From positions 3,100,001 through 3,164,000 of the forward strand of contig JBANSL010000004.1 in assembly GCA_037127255.1 (NCBI GenBank): 64,000 bases of DNA, written 5' to 3'. This stretch comes from Persicaria tinctoria (lineage: Eukaryota; Streptophyta; Magnoliopsida; Caryophyllales; Polygonaceae). Under the pieces are notes generated by a model that made no database searches, was not told where the DNA came from, and was given only the letters and a program-made list of their open reading frames with translations. A program made the translations under genes and the position numbers. Of the stretch, positions 10,232 through 20,774 are shown piece by piece (within the stretch, counting starts at the first letter, position 1; every line of letters begins with the position of its first letter).

Positions 10232-11655
10232 ATGGCTACCCTCCTTGCTCCTGCACAAGCTTCCCCTATTGATGATGCAGTTGCCATAAAAAAGGCTTGT
10301 CTTGGTAAATCTCCTCTCCCATCGATCCCTTCTCCTTTCGACACTTTCATCTTGTTCTCATTATCATGTATACATTCGACAGGGTTTGGGACCGATGAGA
10401 AGGCGATCATCTCAGTTTTGGCTCGCAGGAACGCGAGCCAAATCAAAGATATCTGGCAAGCCTACAAGGAGATGTACCAAGAAGATCTCCTCAGACAGCT
10501 CAAGTCTGAGCTTTCTGGGGACTTTGAGGTTTTAAAATTATCTTTAAGGCCCTGTTTGGATTGCGATTTTTTGTTTAAAAAAAAAGCGGCATTATAATAA
10601 TTTATCAGCATGTTTTTAGCTAACATATAAGTAATCACTCTTATTCTTTTTTCCCCATGGGGGTGGCAGAAAGCTATGTGCCTCTGGGTCCTTGACCCAG
10701 TTGATCGCGATGCTGTCTTGGTGAATCAAGCATTGAATAAGCTAATTCCAGATTACAACACAGTAGTTGAGATTGCCTGCACCAAAACACCAGATGAAGT
10801 TCTTATAGTTAAGCGTGCGTATCAGCTGAGATACAAGCGTGCACTTGAGGAAGATGTGGCATCATATACTACTGGAAAATTTGGGAAAGTAGGCAAAAAC
10901 CGAACCAAGCACATCATAAGTCTAGTAATTTTCTTACCTGGAATCATCACTGTATCTTGTTTGTTGCAGCTTCTGGTGGCTTTGGCGAGTGTCTACAAGT
11001 ACCATGGAAATGAGACCGACGATATTACAGCATATCATGAAGCAAAGATCCTGCAAGAAGAGATTCAAAATGGAAGCTCAAGCCATGAGGAGGTTATCAG
11101 AATCATCAGTACAAGGAGCAGGCAACAGCTTCTAGCTACATTCAGCCACTTCAAGGACATCCATGGAACTTCAATCAGTAAGGCAAGTTTAATTTATTTT
11201 CTTCAATCTTTCTGTCTCAACTGAGTTTAGATTAAATAATGCACTCATGTTTCATGAATATAAAACTCAGGTTCTGCAAGGAGATCAAACAAACGAGTTT
11301 TTCGCAGTGCTGCGAGTGGCCATCCGGGGCATCAAAAACCCTCAAAGATACTATGCAAAAGTATGACACATATATAGAGCACAACTCTTATCGTTTTCAA
11401 CTAATTCTTTGCAACATGAACACAAAAGAGCTCATTTCTTTGTTTCTGGGCATGAAGGCTTTACGCAACGCAATCAGAGGTGCAGGAACAGATGAAGATG
11501 CACTTAGCCGTGTAATCATAACACGTGCAGAGATTGATTTGAAGGAGATCAAGAAACTATACCTGAAGAGAGGCGACGAGTCCCTAGATGATGCTGTAGC
11601 TGGGGATACATCGGGGGATTATAAAGATTTTCTCATGGCCTTGCTGGGAAATTAA
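10232..11655 (+). CDS. Annexin (plant D-type), six exons
   Basis: A calcium-dependent phospholipid-binding protein that acts at the cytosolic face of membranes. Exons by splice sites and phase: 10232-10304, 10383-10528, 10670-10888, 10970-11182, 11271-11360, 11458-11655. They total 939 bases, 312 residues plus stop, the usual annexin length. Four annexin repeats are seen. Repeat 1 has an intact type-2 calcium loop GFGTDE (residues 25-30) and repeat 4 has GAGTDED (255-261) with acidic GDTSGDY near 296-302. Repeats 2 and 3 lack the GxGT loop, as in most plant annexins. Other family words are ELSGDFEKA, TRAEIDL and the C-terminal MALLG. The start is the ATG after the TATA box, giving MATLLAP as in plant annexins. 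Intron 4 (11183-11270) begins GC, not GT. The gene converges with FIS1. The exact Arabidopsis subclass is not assigned. Confidence 0.95.
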
Positions 11656-12216
11656 GAGCCTTGAACTACTGCATCAACTTCGAACTCGCTTGGGTGTTCT
11701 ATTTACATGTTAGAGAGTAGCCAGAACTTTAAAGGGTATCTAGAACTCACCTAAGATAGTTATCCATAGAAGTAGTTCACTATTTATGTAGGCCAATAAA
11801 TTACCTTTGAAAATTCTTACAGCAAAGGTAATAATTAAAGTAACAGACGCACACAGTTTGTCATTCAGCTGAAATTTAAGCACCGTAGAAACTCTTGTGG
11901 ACAGAAATTTAACATGAACATCAAACAGAAGTTACAATGTGCAATATCAGCTTTACAATACGAAAAATGTGAGGTGCAAACTTTGTAAATCAAACCAGTT
12001 ATAGCAAAGTTGGGGGCAATTCAGCACAAACTAAGTAACCATTCGTTCATTTATGGAATTGTAAGCGAAAATGTCTCACAACCATGTAAAAGTGGAGAAC
12101 CATTCCTTCACTAACAAAATTCAGATATAGAATCACATTTCAAGGGCCACATCCATTACAGAAAGTCTGAAACACACAAACATGTGTGCACGAGATAGGC
12201 GGTCAAGTGAAGGTTA
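11656..12216. other. Shared 3' region of annexin and FIS1
   Basis: 560 bases between two convergent stop codons, with no further gene. Both 3' UTRs and poly(A) sites must lie here and may overlap. Confidence 0.6.
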
Positions 12217-13912
12217 TCACTTCTTCCGAGCAATTGCTGCAGCGAGTCCACCAACTACAAGCCCCACAGCAGTTGCAGCTATGCCAATGCCTATGACCCC
12301 ATCTGTTTTTTCCCCCACAAACATTTAGCAATGTCAAATTCATAACTGTATAAAAAGGAAGGAAAGCAAATTAAAAATAGCAAACAAGTGTTTGCACCTT
12401 TAGTGACTTTCTCCTCAATAGTCTTCTTAAGAGTCAGGGCTTGCCTCCAATCAGGAGCTATCTGCAATAGCCAAGTGCAGACTCCAGAAAATCAGAGATT
12501 AGGACATAAGAAGCTACTTGTTGAGTCGATACTATTTCAAAAGAAAGATGTTCTATTCAATGTACCTAATATATAACAACTAACGCCTTATCATCCACCA
12601 TTGTGCCAAAGCAAAGCTAGTTCAGAAGAATTATACAACTCACTAGAACTATTTTGAATTGGTAAACAAGTGGAATCTCCATCAGGATTCGAAAAACTTT
12701 ATCACAAGGCAAATGGATAGAAGATTAGCAGCTAGATAATAACAGACAAACCTCCAAACATCTTTCCACAAGCTGCCTGCTCCGGGTATAGTCTCCACTT
12801 CGATAATAACCAACAGCAAGGAGATAAAACCGTTCTCGCATTTGCAGTGGGCTATTAACATGAGACAGAGAAGCTGCAAACAAAAAGAAAATACATGGGT
12901 TACTTCAGCATTTAAAATCAAAATGAGCGATGTTATATCTATGGGAAGCTTGTTTCTAGATACCTTCAAGCATCGCAATGCCACGCTGAACATCCTCTGG
13001 TTGTCGAGAATGAACAAGAGCCCATGACAGACGCATCAAGCATTCACTCTTGTGTTCCTCAGTCGAGCCTTTCTCAGCCTCATTAACCTCTCGCTCACAA
13101 CCCTGCAGATATATTGAAAATCAATTGATTGCATTGAGTGTAACATTTTTTGCAAGTGTTCCATAAGAGCCTGGTATTAGGTAAGTACCAAAATTTACTC
13201 TATGAAAAGTTGGAAACCTAGTTTGGGATGGAAAAAAGACTCCACAATGCTTTTCTTATTCAGAAAATGTAAAGTGAAACAAGTTCAACTCTGAAAGTTG
13301 AAGAACTTGGTATTTTCATGCCTTTCCCAAAGTAATTCAAGACAACCAAGATTCCAAGAATCATAACTTAAAAGATTCACGTTCAATCAAGTCCACAAAT
13401 AGTTGTTTATAGTTAGCAGTAGCTAGACCCATCCAATTGGTTTTTCTAAGCTACCCCGTCTCAGACCACACTCGAATTTGACAACTAGAGTTCCCCAATC
13501 CCCATGTTTCATCATCCGTAGTTGATGAATAGGTCACCTAATCATGTAATTTTCAAAGAAGCCCTAATTCGAGAAACCCTAGCAGTAACCTAAGCAACCG
13601 CGTAGTTCAAATAAACCCTGATCATCGCAATAGAAGGTCAAACAGAGAGATGAATCATAGGAATACAGAAACGGAATCGGAAAACGAACACCACAATTGT
13701 CCGGGATGGAATTAGTTCAAGAGTTCGCCGATCAGAGGAGAATCACGCGAAATGAAATGAAATGAAACGAAACCCCCAATTACCCTAACAAAATTAACTG
13801 ATGAGAGGAAGACGCTTACAGTGATGATGTCGCGGTCGCACCATGGAATCTGATCGCCGCCACTGAAGAAATTGCCAACGGATTCGAAGAATTTGTTGAA
13901 TTTGGCATCCAT
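12217..13912 (-). CDS. FIS1: Mitochondrial fission 1 protein (FIS1)
   Basis: A tail-anchored adaptor of the outer mitochondrial and peroxisomal membranes that supports dynamin-related protein recruitment in organelle division. Minus-strand exons: 13912-13820, 13102-12964, 12873-12752, 12461-12398, 12302-12217. They join in phase to 504 bases, 167 residues, matching the 165-170 residues of plant FIS1. The N-terminus starts MDAKFNKFFESVGNFF. The middle has the TPR-like fold with CLMRLSWALVHSR, RGIAMLEASL, RERFYLLAVGYYR and RQLVERCLEIAPDWRQA. The end is a glycine/alanine-rich membrane helix (about 141-162) followed by the basic tail RKK. A pyrimidine-rich 5' leader lies upstream of the ATG. Confidence 0.96.
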
Positions 13913-14424
13913 CGCAGTTCGCGGAGATTGAGAGAGAGAGAGAGAAAACGGGGAAGGTGGGGAGAACGAGATGGAAACTGTGAGCGGATACGAAAGAGAT
14001 ACTACTTGTCCAGTCACGCACCCAATCCTTGGTCTCCGGGGGAGAGAAACAATGTATACTTTTTTTTTTGGTAGTGTATACTGATACTCCGTATTTGTTT
14101 TTAAAAAAAATAAATTGCAGAAAACTACCCTTTAAATAAACTGTTTTACACAAAACTACCCCTTATTTTTTTGTTGTGTTTAATTATTTTTTTGTTACGT
14201 AGGAATTCGAGACCAGATGTACCTGAATCTCGATACCTGACAAGTCAGATGACGGAAGACCGTATAAACATACAATCAGAAAACATAAAAGGCACAATAC
14301 AACCGGTGGAAACGCTTTTGCTGTGATTATACTCCCGTATAAAACATTTTTGATATCCTCATTGATTTTTCTCTTAATATGATCATTCATGTGAATGTAT
14401 ATAACTAGAAATTAAAAACATATA
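13913..14424. other. FIS1 promoter side and AT-rich spacer
   Basis: Contains the FIS1 5' leader (GA/CT-rich at about 13920-13975) and AT-rich sequence. About 14200-14280 resembles 20035-20130 (GAATTCGAG...CAGA..., then AAACATACAAT), an unclassified dispersed repeat. Confidence 0.4.
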
Positions 14425-14659
14425 CTCCATCTGTTCAGCAAAACATGTCGTTTACTATTCATGCACGCTTCTTTAGAATGATAAAAACTATATAAAATAT
14501 TTATTTTTTTATAATTTTTTTAACAAGTTTGTACTTATTAATAATAACTACGAAATTGTTAAAAAAATTATTAAAAAAACTAGATATTTTATATAGTTTT
14601 TATCTCATAAAAAAACGTGTGTGAATAGTAAAGTGACATGTTTTGGCCAACGGAGGGAG
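14425..14659. mobile_element. Stowaway-like MITE (AACATGTC subtype)
   Basis: 235 bp between TA dinucleotides. The ends are CTCCATCTGTTCAGCAAAACATGTC and its complement ending CCAACGGAGGGAG. It is AT-rich and palindromic overall with no coding. Confidence 0.9.
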
Positions 14660-15840
14660 TATAGTTTAGCGAAATGAGTAATATATGATATGACTATTCA
14701 TTTTGAAACTCTCAAAATAAATTATAGAAGAATGATATCAACCAAAGTAAAACACAAAAGCATAACAAATTAATACTGTATATATTTATAGTTTTTTAAT
14801 GAGGAAATGGACGACCCACCATTATAACTCACTAGATATATTGGTCTATTGGGACGGCCATATCTTATTCATAACATAATATTGTATTAAAAAAATATAA
14901 TATATATTAAAAGTTATATATTATAATCAATATTGTGTATTCTACATTATGGTATAATTAATGGTCATCTAAACAAAACAAAACTAAGATGCAAGTAATG
15001 GATCGAAGGGTGTATAAATAGTGGCGGCCGCAGGACTATTTGAAAGGTGGAGCGGAATTACAGACTTAGTTTTTTGCAAGGTCGTTCAATCAATTTTGGA
15101 GGCCCTGTACAATTATTGAAATGAGGCCTATGATATTATAGTTATTCTTACAAATGAATATTATTATGTACAAAAGGGCACTTGAATTCTTATACAAATT
15201 AATAATATTATGTATAAGCAAGAGTATTCGAATAACATTAAATTAATTTTCATAACTTTAAAATATTTCCGGCTATAAATTTCATTGTAGAGATTTTTTG
15301 CAATAGAAAGTTTATATTTATGTCATATGATATAGTACAAATATTATAGATCATTATACAATATGAATTATTTTTTTCTACAAAGGTTTCAATGAATTAT
15401 AAGTCTCTTTTCATTATAATTTTTTTAATTCGCCTATTTAATTTATGGGTTCTAATTAATTTTAAATAAATTTAATTTGTTTAATAGTTTGTTGAAAATT
15501 TGAATGTTTTATTTTTTTAAGTTTAAAATATTTATGAAATCTTATATATTACTGTTGAGAAAAATAATTTGAAATGTCACCATCCTATAATTTAGTCTTT
15601 TAGGAAAAATTAAAGCATCCAAGATATGGTAAATAAAAAGACATAGTTAATTTTTTGTAATATAAATAAATTATTTACCATCGTCATAATTAATAAGATA
15701 GAAGGGGTAATATGTCTAAATTCACTGTAATTATTTACGAAAGGTAAAATGAAGCTAAGAAAAAAAAACAAATTGAAATAAAGAAAAGGATAACAAAAGC
15801 CGAAGATTTATTTTTCGAGGAAGCAAGAAAATGAAGAAAT
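14660..15840. other. AT-rich intergenic, no gene seen
   Basis: Very AT-rich. GTATAAATAG at about 15012 resembles a TATA box but no credible ORF follows. No repeat family is recognised. Confidence 0.4.
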
Positions 15841-15960
15841 AGAAGGGGAGTAGTGGGAATCGAATCCAAGCTTTTGGTATCATTTGAGTTCCTCTCCTTC
15901 CAATTTACCAACTGAGTTCCTCTCGTTCTCATTTAACAACTGAGCTAAATGGATTAATTG
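15840..15960 (-). repeat. tRNA-derived SINE-like fragment
   Basis: On the minus strand TTAGCTCAGTTG resembles an RNA polymerase III A box and GGATTCGATTCCCAC a B box. The A-box part is present twice (AACTGAGTTCCTCTC words at about 15887 and 15912). It cannot fold as a normal tRNA because of this duplication. It may be a tRNA pseudogene or a SINE head. Confidence 0.4.
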
Positions 15961-16053
15961 ATTTCATATCCATTATAATTTTGTTTATTACAAAAATACT
16001 ACTTATATTTAAATCTCATGGTCTTTTAGACATGGTCTTTTATAAATAAACTA

Positions 16054-16276
16054 CTCCCTCCGTTCTAAAATACATGGTCTTTTAGACATTTGCACGTTAA
16101 TTAAGAAAATATATTTATATTTAAATCTCATTATTTTTATAGAGATGGGAGCTCTTTAATTTTAATTACTATTGTATTTTTTTTAGGGGTAATAATTACC
16201 CTATAACCCTTAAAATCCATGTATTTTTGACAAAATTTCAATGCCTAAAAGACCATGTATTTTAGGACGGAGTTAG
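16054..16276. mobile_element. Stowaway-like MITE
   Basis: About 223 bp with CTCCCTCCGTTCTAAAATACATGG at the left end and its near-complement CATGTATTTTAGGACGGAGTTAG at the right, bounded by TA on both sides. It is non-coding. Confidence 0.85.
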
Positions 16277-16571
16277 TATTTTTTTCCTAAACTCCATACG
16301 CTTGTGGGGCGGCCCCTACGCGCATCCCACCCTAGGACCGCCCCGGTATAAATGGAACTATGCTTGATTAAGACCAAAGTATTTATGAATGATCAAGACC
16401 ATACTATGAAGGAACTCCAAAGTACAAATGTACATTACTTATATATAATTAATCTCCATCACTATATATGATTTACACTAACACTTCAAAGCTCGAACTA
16501 CTTACTAGCTTAATCACACATTCATGACTATATATGCTATTCACAAACAAAATAACAAACCCTAGATTTTC

Positions 16572-17726
16572 CTAGAACGAATTCATCTCCAGCTTGTACA
16601 TCAATTTCCACTTGCTCTTCAGAATCTCCCTGACGGCCTCGCCGATCGCCGCCTCCTCTTCCTCTTCACCGCCGAATCCCCCGCCGAACAGCGACTCGCA
16701 TTCCCTCTCACCGGCGCCGTCGTCTCCCCCGGTGGCCGGCCGGATCGCCACCACCGTCGCTCCCTTCATCACGTATCCGGATCTCGGCAGCACCAGCTCC
16801 GGCGCGTACCACAGCTTCACGATCACGTTCGGCACTGTTGTACGCTTCCAGATCGGAGCATCCGCCTCCGCTGTCGGTGAGGAGGAATCGATGGATTGGT
16901 TAAGCTCCTTGATCTGCTTCTCGCTCATCGACAGCCTCCCTACCCGGCGAGAGTCCATTATCGCCGCGCTGCGTAGGCCGGGGCATTCCTTCAGCGCCTG
17001 CTTCACCACGCCGTGCCTCGCGCACGCCGCGATCAGGCATGATAAGATCCAGACAACTCGCGATTTCAGCTCCTCGTCCGTTAACAGCTGCCGACTCTGA
17101 TCCTGGATCGGATCTGGATCCGGAAGCATGGCGCCTCCAGCGGTTGGTTTCTCGAACGCGGTGGCTCCGATGACCGCGCACCGCTCGAGTTCCTTCCCGA
17201 ACTCAGCGGTCCATTTCAGGATCCCGCCGGTGTCGGGAAACCCTACTATTCCGCCATTGTCGGGGAGCTGGACTCGCAGGTGGCGAATCTCGGCGAAATT
17301 CCTGATGGAATTGCAGATCCACTGGCTGAGATCAGCGGGACCGATGAAATTGGGCCTGGAATTGGCCTTCTTATTGGAACCGGCGGGGAAGATAAGCTTC
17401 CGGAAGAGCGATTTGAGAAAGCTTCCGGAATAGCATCTCTTCGGCGCGGCCGGGTAGAGGAGAGAGAGCCTCGGCCTGGCCACAACGGAGATGGAATGGA
17501 CCTGAGGGACGATGGAGGCGAAGCGCTTGGAGACAAGGAGGCAGCGGCAGAGGGATTTGGCGTCGTGGACGCCGTTGAGGATGACGCCGACGATTGGATC
17601 CGGCAAGAGGTCGAAGTAGTCATCGCCTTCGATTACTTCCTCTTCTGGCTCTGGCTGTGATTCGGGCTCTGGATCAGGCGGAGAGATGGGCCGGAGAAAG
17701 TATGGGTAGATGGGAGGAGGAATCAT
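16572..17726 (-). CDS. AUF1/AUF2-like F-box protein
   Basis: A substrate-receptor subunit of an SCF ubiquitin ligase. One uninterrupted exon gives 384 residues. A short acidic Pro/Glu stretch (18-34) precedes the F-box at about 37-80 (FDLLPDPIVGVIL, LCRCLLVSKRFASIVP). The rest matches the plant AUF (auxin up-regulated F-box) family: an IRHLRVQLP block, a LKWTAEFGKELERCAV block, a LKSRVVWILSCLIAA block, and the diagnostic C-terminus ending LEMNSF. The open frame extends 53 codons upstream to 17885, but a TATA box lies inside that extension, so the ATG at 17726 is chosen. Arabidopsis members affect auxin transport and cytokinin response; that role is only inferred here. The coding strand is much more GC-rich than its surroundings. 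Confidence 0.9.
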   Translation of the reverse strand: MIPPPIYPYFLRPISPPDPEPESQPEPEEEVIEGDDYFDLLPDPIVGVILNGVHDAKSLCRCLLVSKRFASIVPQVHSISVVARPRLSLLYPAAPKRCYSGSFLKSLFRKLIFPAGSNKKANSRPNFIGPADLSQWICNSIRNFAEIRHLRVQLPDNGGIVGFPDTGGILKWTAEFGKELERCAVIGATAFEKPTAGGAMLPDPDPIQDQSRQLLTDEELKSRVVWILSCLIAACARHGVVKQALKECPGLRSAAIMDSRRVGRLSMSEKQIKELNQSIDSSSPTAEADAPIWKRTTVPNVIVKLWYAPELVLPRSGYVMKGATVVAIRPATGGDDGAGERECESLFGGGFGGEEEEEAAIGEAVREILKSKWKLMYKLEMNSF

Positions 17727-17805
17727 GGTGAAATTGAAAGGTTTCTTCAATGGCGGTGTGAGTTGATAGAGATTAGAGATGATTGGGCGGTGCCGCCTCT
17801 GCTTG

Positions 17806-17813
17806 TTTATATA
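17806..17813 (-). promoter_or_regulatory. TATA box of the F-box gene
   Basis: TATATAAA on the minus strand, 80 bases upstream of the ATG at 17726. It falls within the longer open frame and so decides the start. Confidence 0.65.
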
Positions 17814-18003
17814 GAGGGGGGATGGAGTGAGAGAGAGAGAGAGAGGTAGTGGTAAGTGGTAACTGGTAAGTGGTTTTTTATTCATTTTTTATTTGGTAAG
17901 AAAGTGTTTAGTGGTTTCATCTTTCAGGGACACGGTTTAGCACGTTTACAAGAAGGTTTTTTTCCAGGAAAAAAACAAATAATAATACGATTTTTCTAAT
18001 TTA

Positions 18004-18590
18004 TTCCCTCCATTAAAATTATAAATCTTTTTAAATATTTAACATGTTTAAATAAGTTTAAAACTATATAAAATATTAATTTTTAAAATTAATACTCAAT
18101 CCGTTCGGCAAAACTTGTCATTTTAACCTTCCACCCAACTTTTAATAAAGCTAATAATTACACCCTTTTTTTACTAATTTACCCTCATTTATTACTATAC
18201 TTTTTACTTTATCAAAACCTACAACTCACAACACATCAATCAAATCAAGGACATTTTAGTAAAGTATAAGCAAAAATACTTAAAATGACAAGTTTTTTCG
18301 AACAAAAACAAAACTCTAAAACGACAAGTTTTGCCGAACGGAGGGAGTATCATACATTTTACTAATAAGTATTCTATTCGCCTTAAGTTGTTTGACTTTA
18401 TAACACATTTTTTAAAGCTAAAAATACTAAAACAATCAACTTTCTTATTGATTTTTAAAAATAATTTCATACTCATTAAGTATGAATATATTATAAAAAA
18501 TTAATGTTTTATAGAGTTTTAGCTTTAAAAAAAACGTGTTAAAAATTTTTCTTTGTGATTATTAACCTCTTTTAAACTCTTTTATCTCTA
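18004..18590. mobile_element. Older MITE interrupted by a younger MITE
   Basis: The left part (18004-18094, starting TTCCCTCCATTAAAATTATAA after TA) and the right part (18348-about 18590, with TAGAGTTTTAGC and ACGTGTTAAAAA) look like two halves of one palindromic element. The MITE at 18095-18347 sits between them. The right end is eroded, so its limit is approximate. Confidence 0.5.
18095..18347. mobile_element. Stowaway-like MITE nested in another MITE
   Basis: 253 bp. Ends are CTCAATCCGTTCGGCAAAACTTGTC and its complement GACAAGTTTTGCCGAACGGAGGGAG, with TA on both sides. It is the AACTTGTC terminal subtype also seen at 40.4 kb. Confidence 0.85.
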
Positions 18591-18599
18591 AAAATTATC

Positions 18600-19300
18600 A
18601 AAACAAACCCCTAAAAATCGATTTTTCTTCTGAAATAAGAGGGGTTTTAGTCACTCCGCGAACCCCCTAGATTCGTCATTATATAGATCTGTCACTGTAT
18701 AGACTAGATCTAGTACTGAGTTGGCACCCTCGATAGGCCGCTTAGTATGACCTGTGTTTTCCTCTGGTTTTACCTGGCTTATTCTAGTGGTCGGTGTAGA
18801 CCTTCTGGAGCTCGATTTGGCATGTGCTTCGCTCGCTTCGCCTCGTTTCACTTCCATTCTTTACGTGCACTTTTCGAACTTTCCTCCACAACTTCTTATG
18901 CTCCAAAATAGCTTCATATTAGATTAAAACCCTGTAAAACACAATTAATGCTTGTGTAGACCTTCATATCTCAAGTAATACAAAAACCTACTCAAACGAC
19001 ACTAAACCCAGCACAAAACCTAAGAAAAAGACTCAGAATGACTCAAAAAGACATAACAAAACATGACTAAACATATACATCACCTATTAGAGTTCTAGGG
19101 TTTTACACACATCTCATACACAACAATAACTCTCAAAGACATTTCATAATTTTCACCTTTTGTTACTTTTCCGAGGTAAGCTAGGCTCGGCTAACCTCCT
19201 TTTATAGTTTTGCTTACATTTTAAGACATGGTTAAGGATATGTGAGGGTTGTTGCTTTATGTTTTCATGAGTCATGCATTATGATTATTTCGATTCTCTT
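18600..19300. repeat. LTR-retrotransposon-like fragment
   Basis: No gene. About 18880-19080 (TGCACTTTTCG..., then GTGTAGACCTTCATAT and a run of short ACTCAAA/CACAAAA words) resembles the end of the solo LTR near 29290-29540 (CGCACTTTCCCG..., GTGTAGACCTCCATAT). It is probably a relict of a related LTR. Boundaries are not visible. Confidence 0.4.
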
Positions 19301-19306
19301 TGTTCT

Positions 19307-19902
19307 GATAAAATATTTGTGTGTCTATTTGTAAATAAAAATAAATTACATTTAATTTTTTTTACGTTAAAATGGCAAAAATTGGATTTTTACCACATGG
19401 CGCGTCCTGGTTGGGTCGTGTGATAGCCCCAGATGTATTTTTTTCCCTAGGGGTAAAACGTCGCGTCGCCTTAGTCCATAAGTAGTCATCACTTAAGGCA
19501 GAACACGAGACAAAACTCCTGAATGATGTAGGAGGGAATCGATAGGTAAAGGTTATCTCTTTTAGTAGAATCGGTCATTTTTTAAATAAAAAATTTAGAA
19601 TTTACATATTGAAACACAAATGAATGTTTTGGATTTTTTGAATTCTTATATATTATTTATTCTTCTAAAGAGAATATATATTGAGACAATATCTGTCATT
19701 GTAGAGAGAAAGTAATCGGTAAAACTCCCAAGGGATATGTATATAGTGATAAAATATTTGTGTGTCTATTTGTAAATAAAAATAAATTACATTCAATTTT
19801 TTTTACGTTAAAATGGCAAAAATTGGATTTTACCACATGGCGCGTCCTGGTTGGGTCGTGTGACAACCCCAGATGTATTTTTTCCCTAGGGGTAAAACGT
19901 CG
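19307..19902. repeat. Local direct duplication (~155 bp, 440 bp apart)
   Basis: About 19307-19463 and 19747-19898 are nearly identical: both run from GATAAAATATTTGTGTGTC through CCACATGGCGCGTCCTGG to CCCTAGGGGTAAAACGTCGCG. They differ by small T-run changes and a few substitutions. A third, weaker echo (GGGTGTCTTTTTGTATAAAAA) follows at about 19937. No coding is seen. Confidence 0.8.
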
Positions 19903-20774
19903 CGTTTCGCTCCTTTTGAGAGAAACGATATCGTTTTGGGTGTCTTTTTGTATAAAAAAAATTACACTGGGGCAATGTCCTTAAAGGCTAACGTACATAT
20001 GAGCCTGTTGCTTGTAGATTTTTTTTATTAGATAAGAATTCGAGTTCAGACACATCTTAAACTCGAGGGTCGGTCAGGTCGATAGACGGAAATATCGTGT
20101 AAAAAGCAAACATACAATAATACATAAATTAAAGGTGCAAACTCAGGCTTGCAGAGGTTATTCCTTTTTTTTTTCCTTTTTTTTTGTTCCTAATGTGGTG
20201 GGGTTCACTAATAAACTTACTCTAACAATTTCAATTAATAGTAGTATGTTTTATCTGAGTATATAATAATATTTATGTGGTTTTGATTCTTTCATAATGT
20301 TGGATAAATTTAGACAATTCTTGCTAATATTGATTATAATGTGAGTTGCATTGGTCAATAATGAGTTGTTGTACGTTGAATTTATATATATATTTTATTT
20401 GATCTGTATATATAATCCGAGGATTAAATATGTGTGCTTCGAAGCATTAATTTTTCATGCATTTCTCAATGTCCTCAAATTAATAATATAGAAATTTGTT
20501 GTAAATATGAAGCATGAAGGCGACAATTTTTTGTGATAAAATTTTTTGATAAAAGATGTTGTATTTTGCTTACAAAGAGTATTTAAAACAACCCTCAATT
20601 TGCACTTATTTGGCCATATATGAACATCTATATTGAGTTGTGGTTTTGTGAATATAGAAGGGATAGACATTACCATTTTGGAGGTTAGAAACTATAGGAA
20701 GCTTGTAGGCATGAAACTCCTCAATAACACTTCATGCCAATGTTGCATGTTGACGTTACCAACCTCATGCCAAG

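Noticed and set aside
10547..10600. GGCCCTGTTTGG in annexin intron 2 as a hAT element end
   Set aside because: Only one end-like word is present and the intron is too short to hold a second terminus.
16594..17660. Several long open frames antisense to the F-box gene
   Set aside because: They are shadows of a GC-rich coding strand; the sense frame has the full AUF family pattern.
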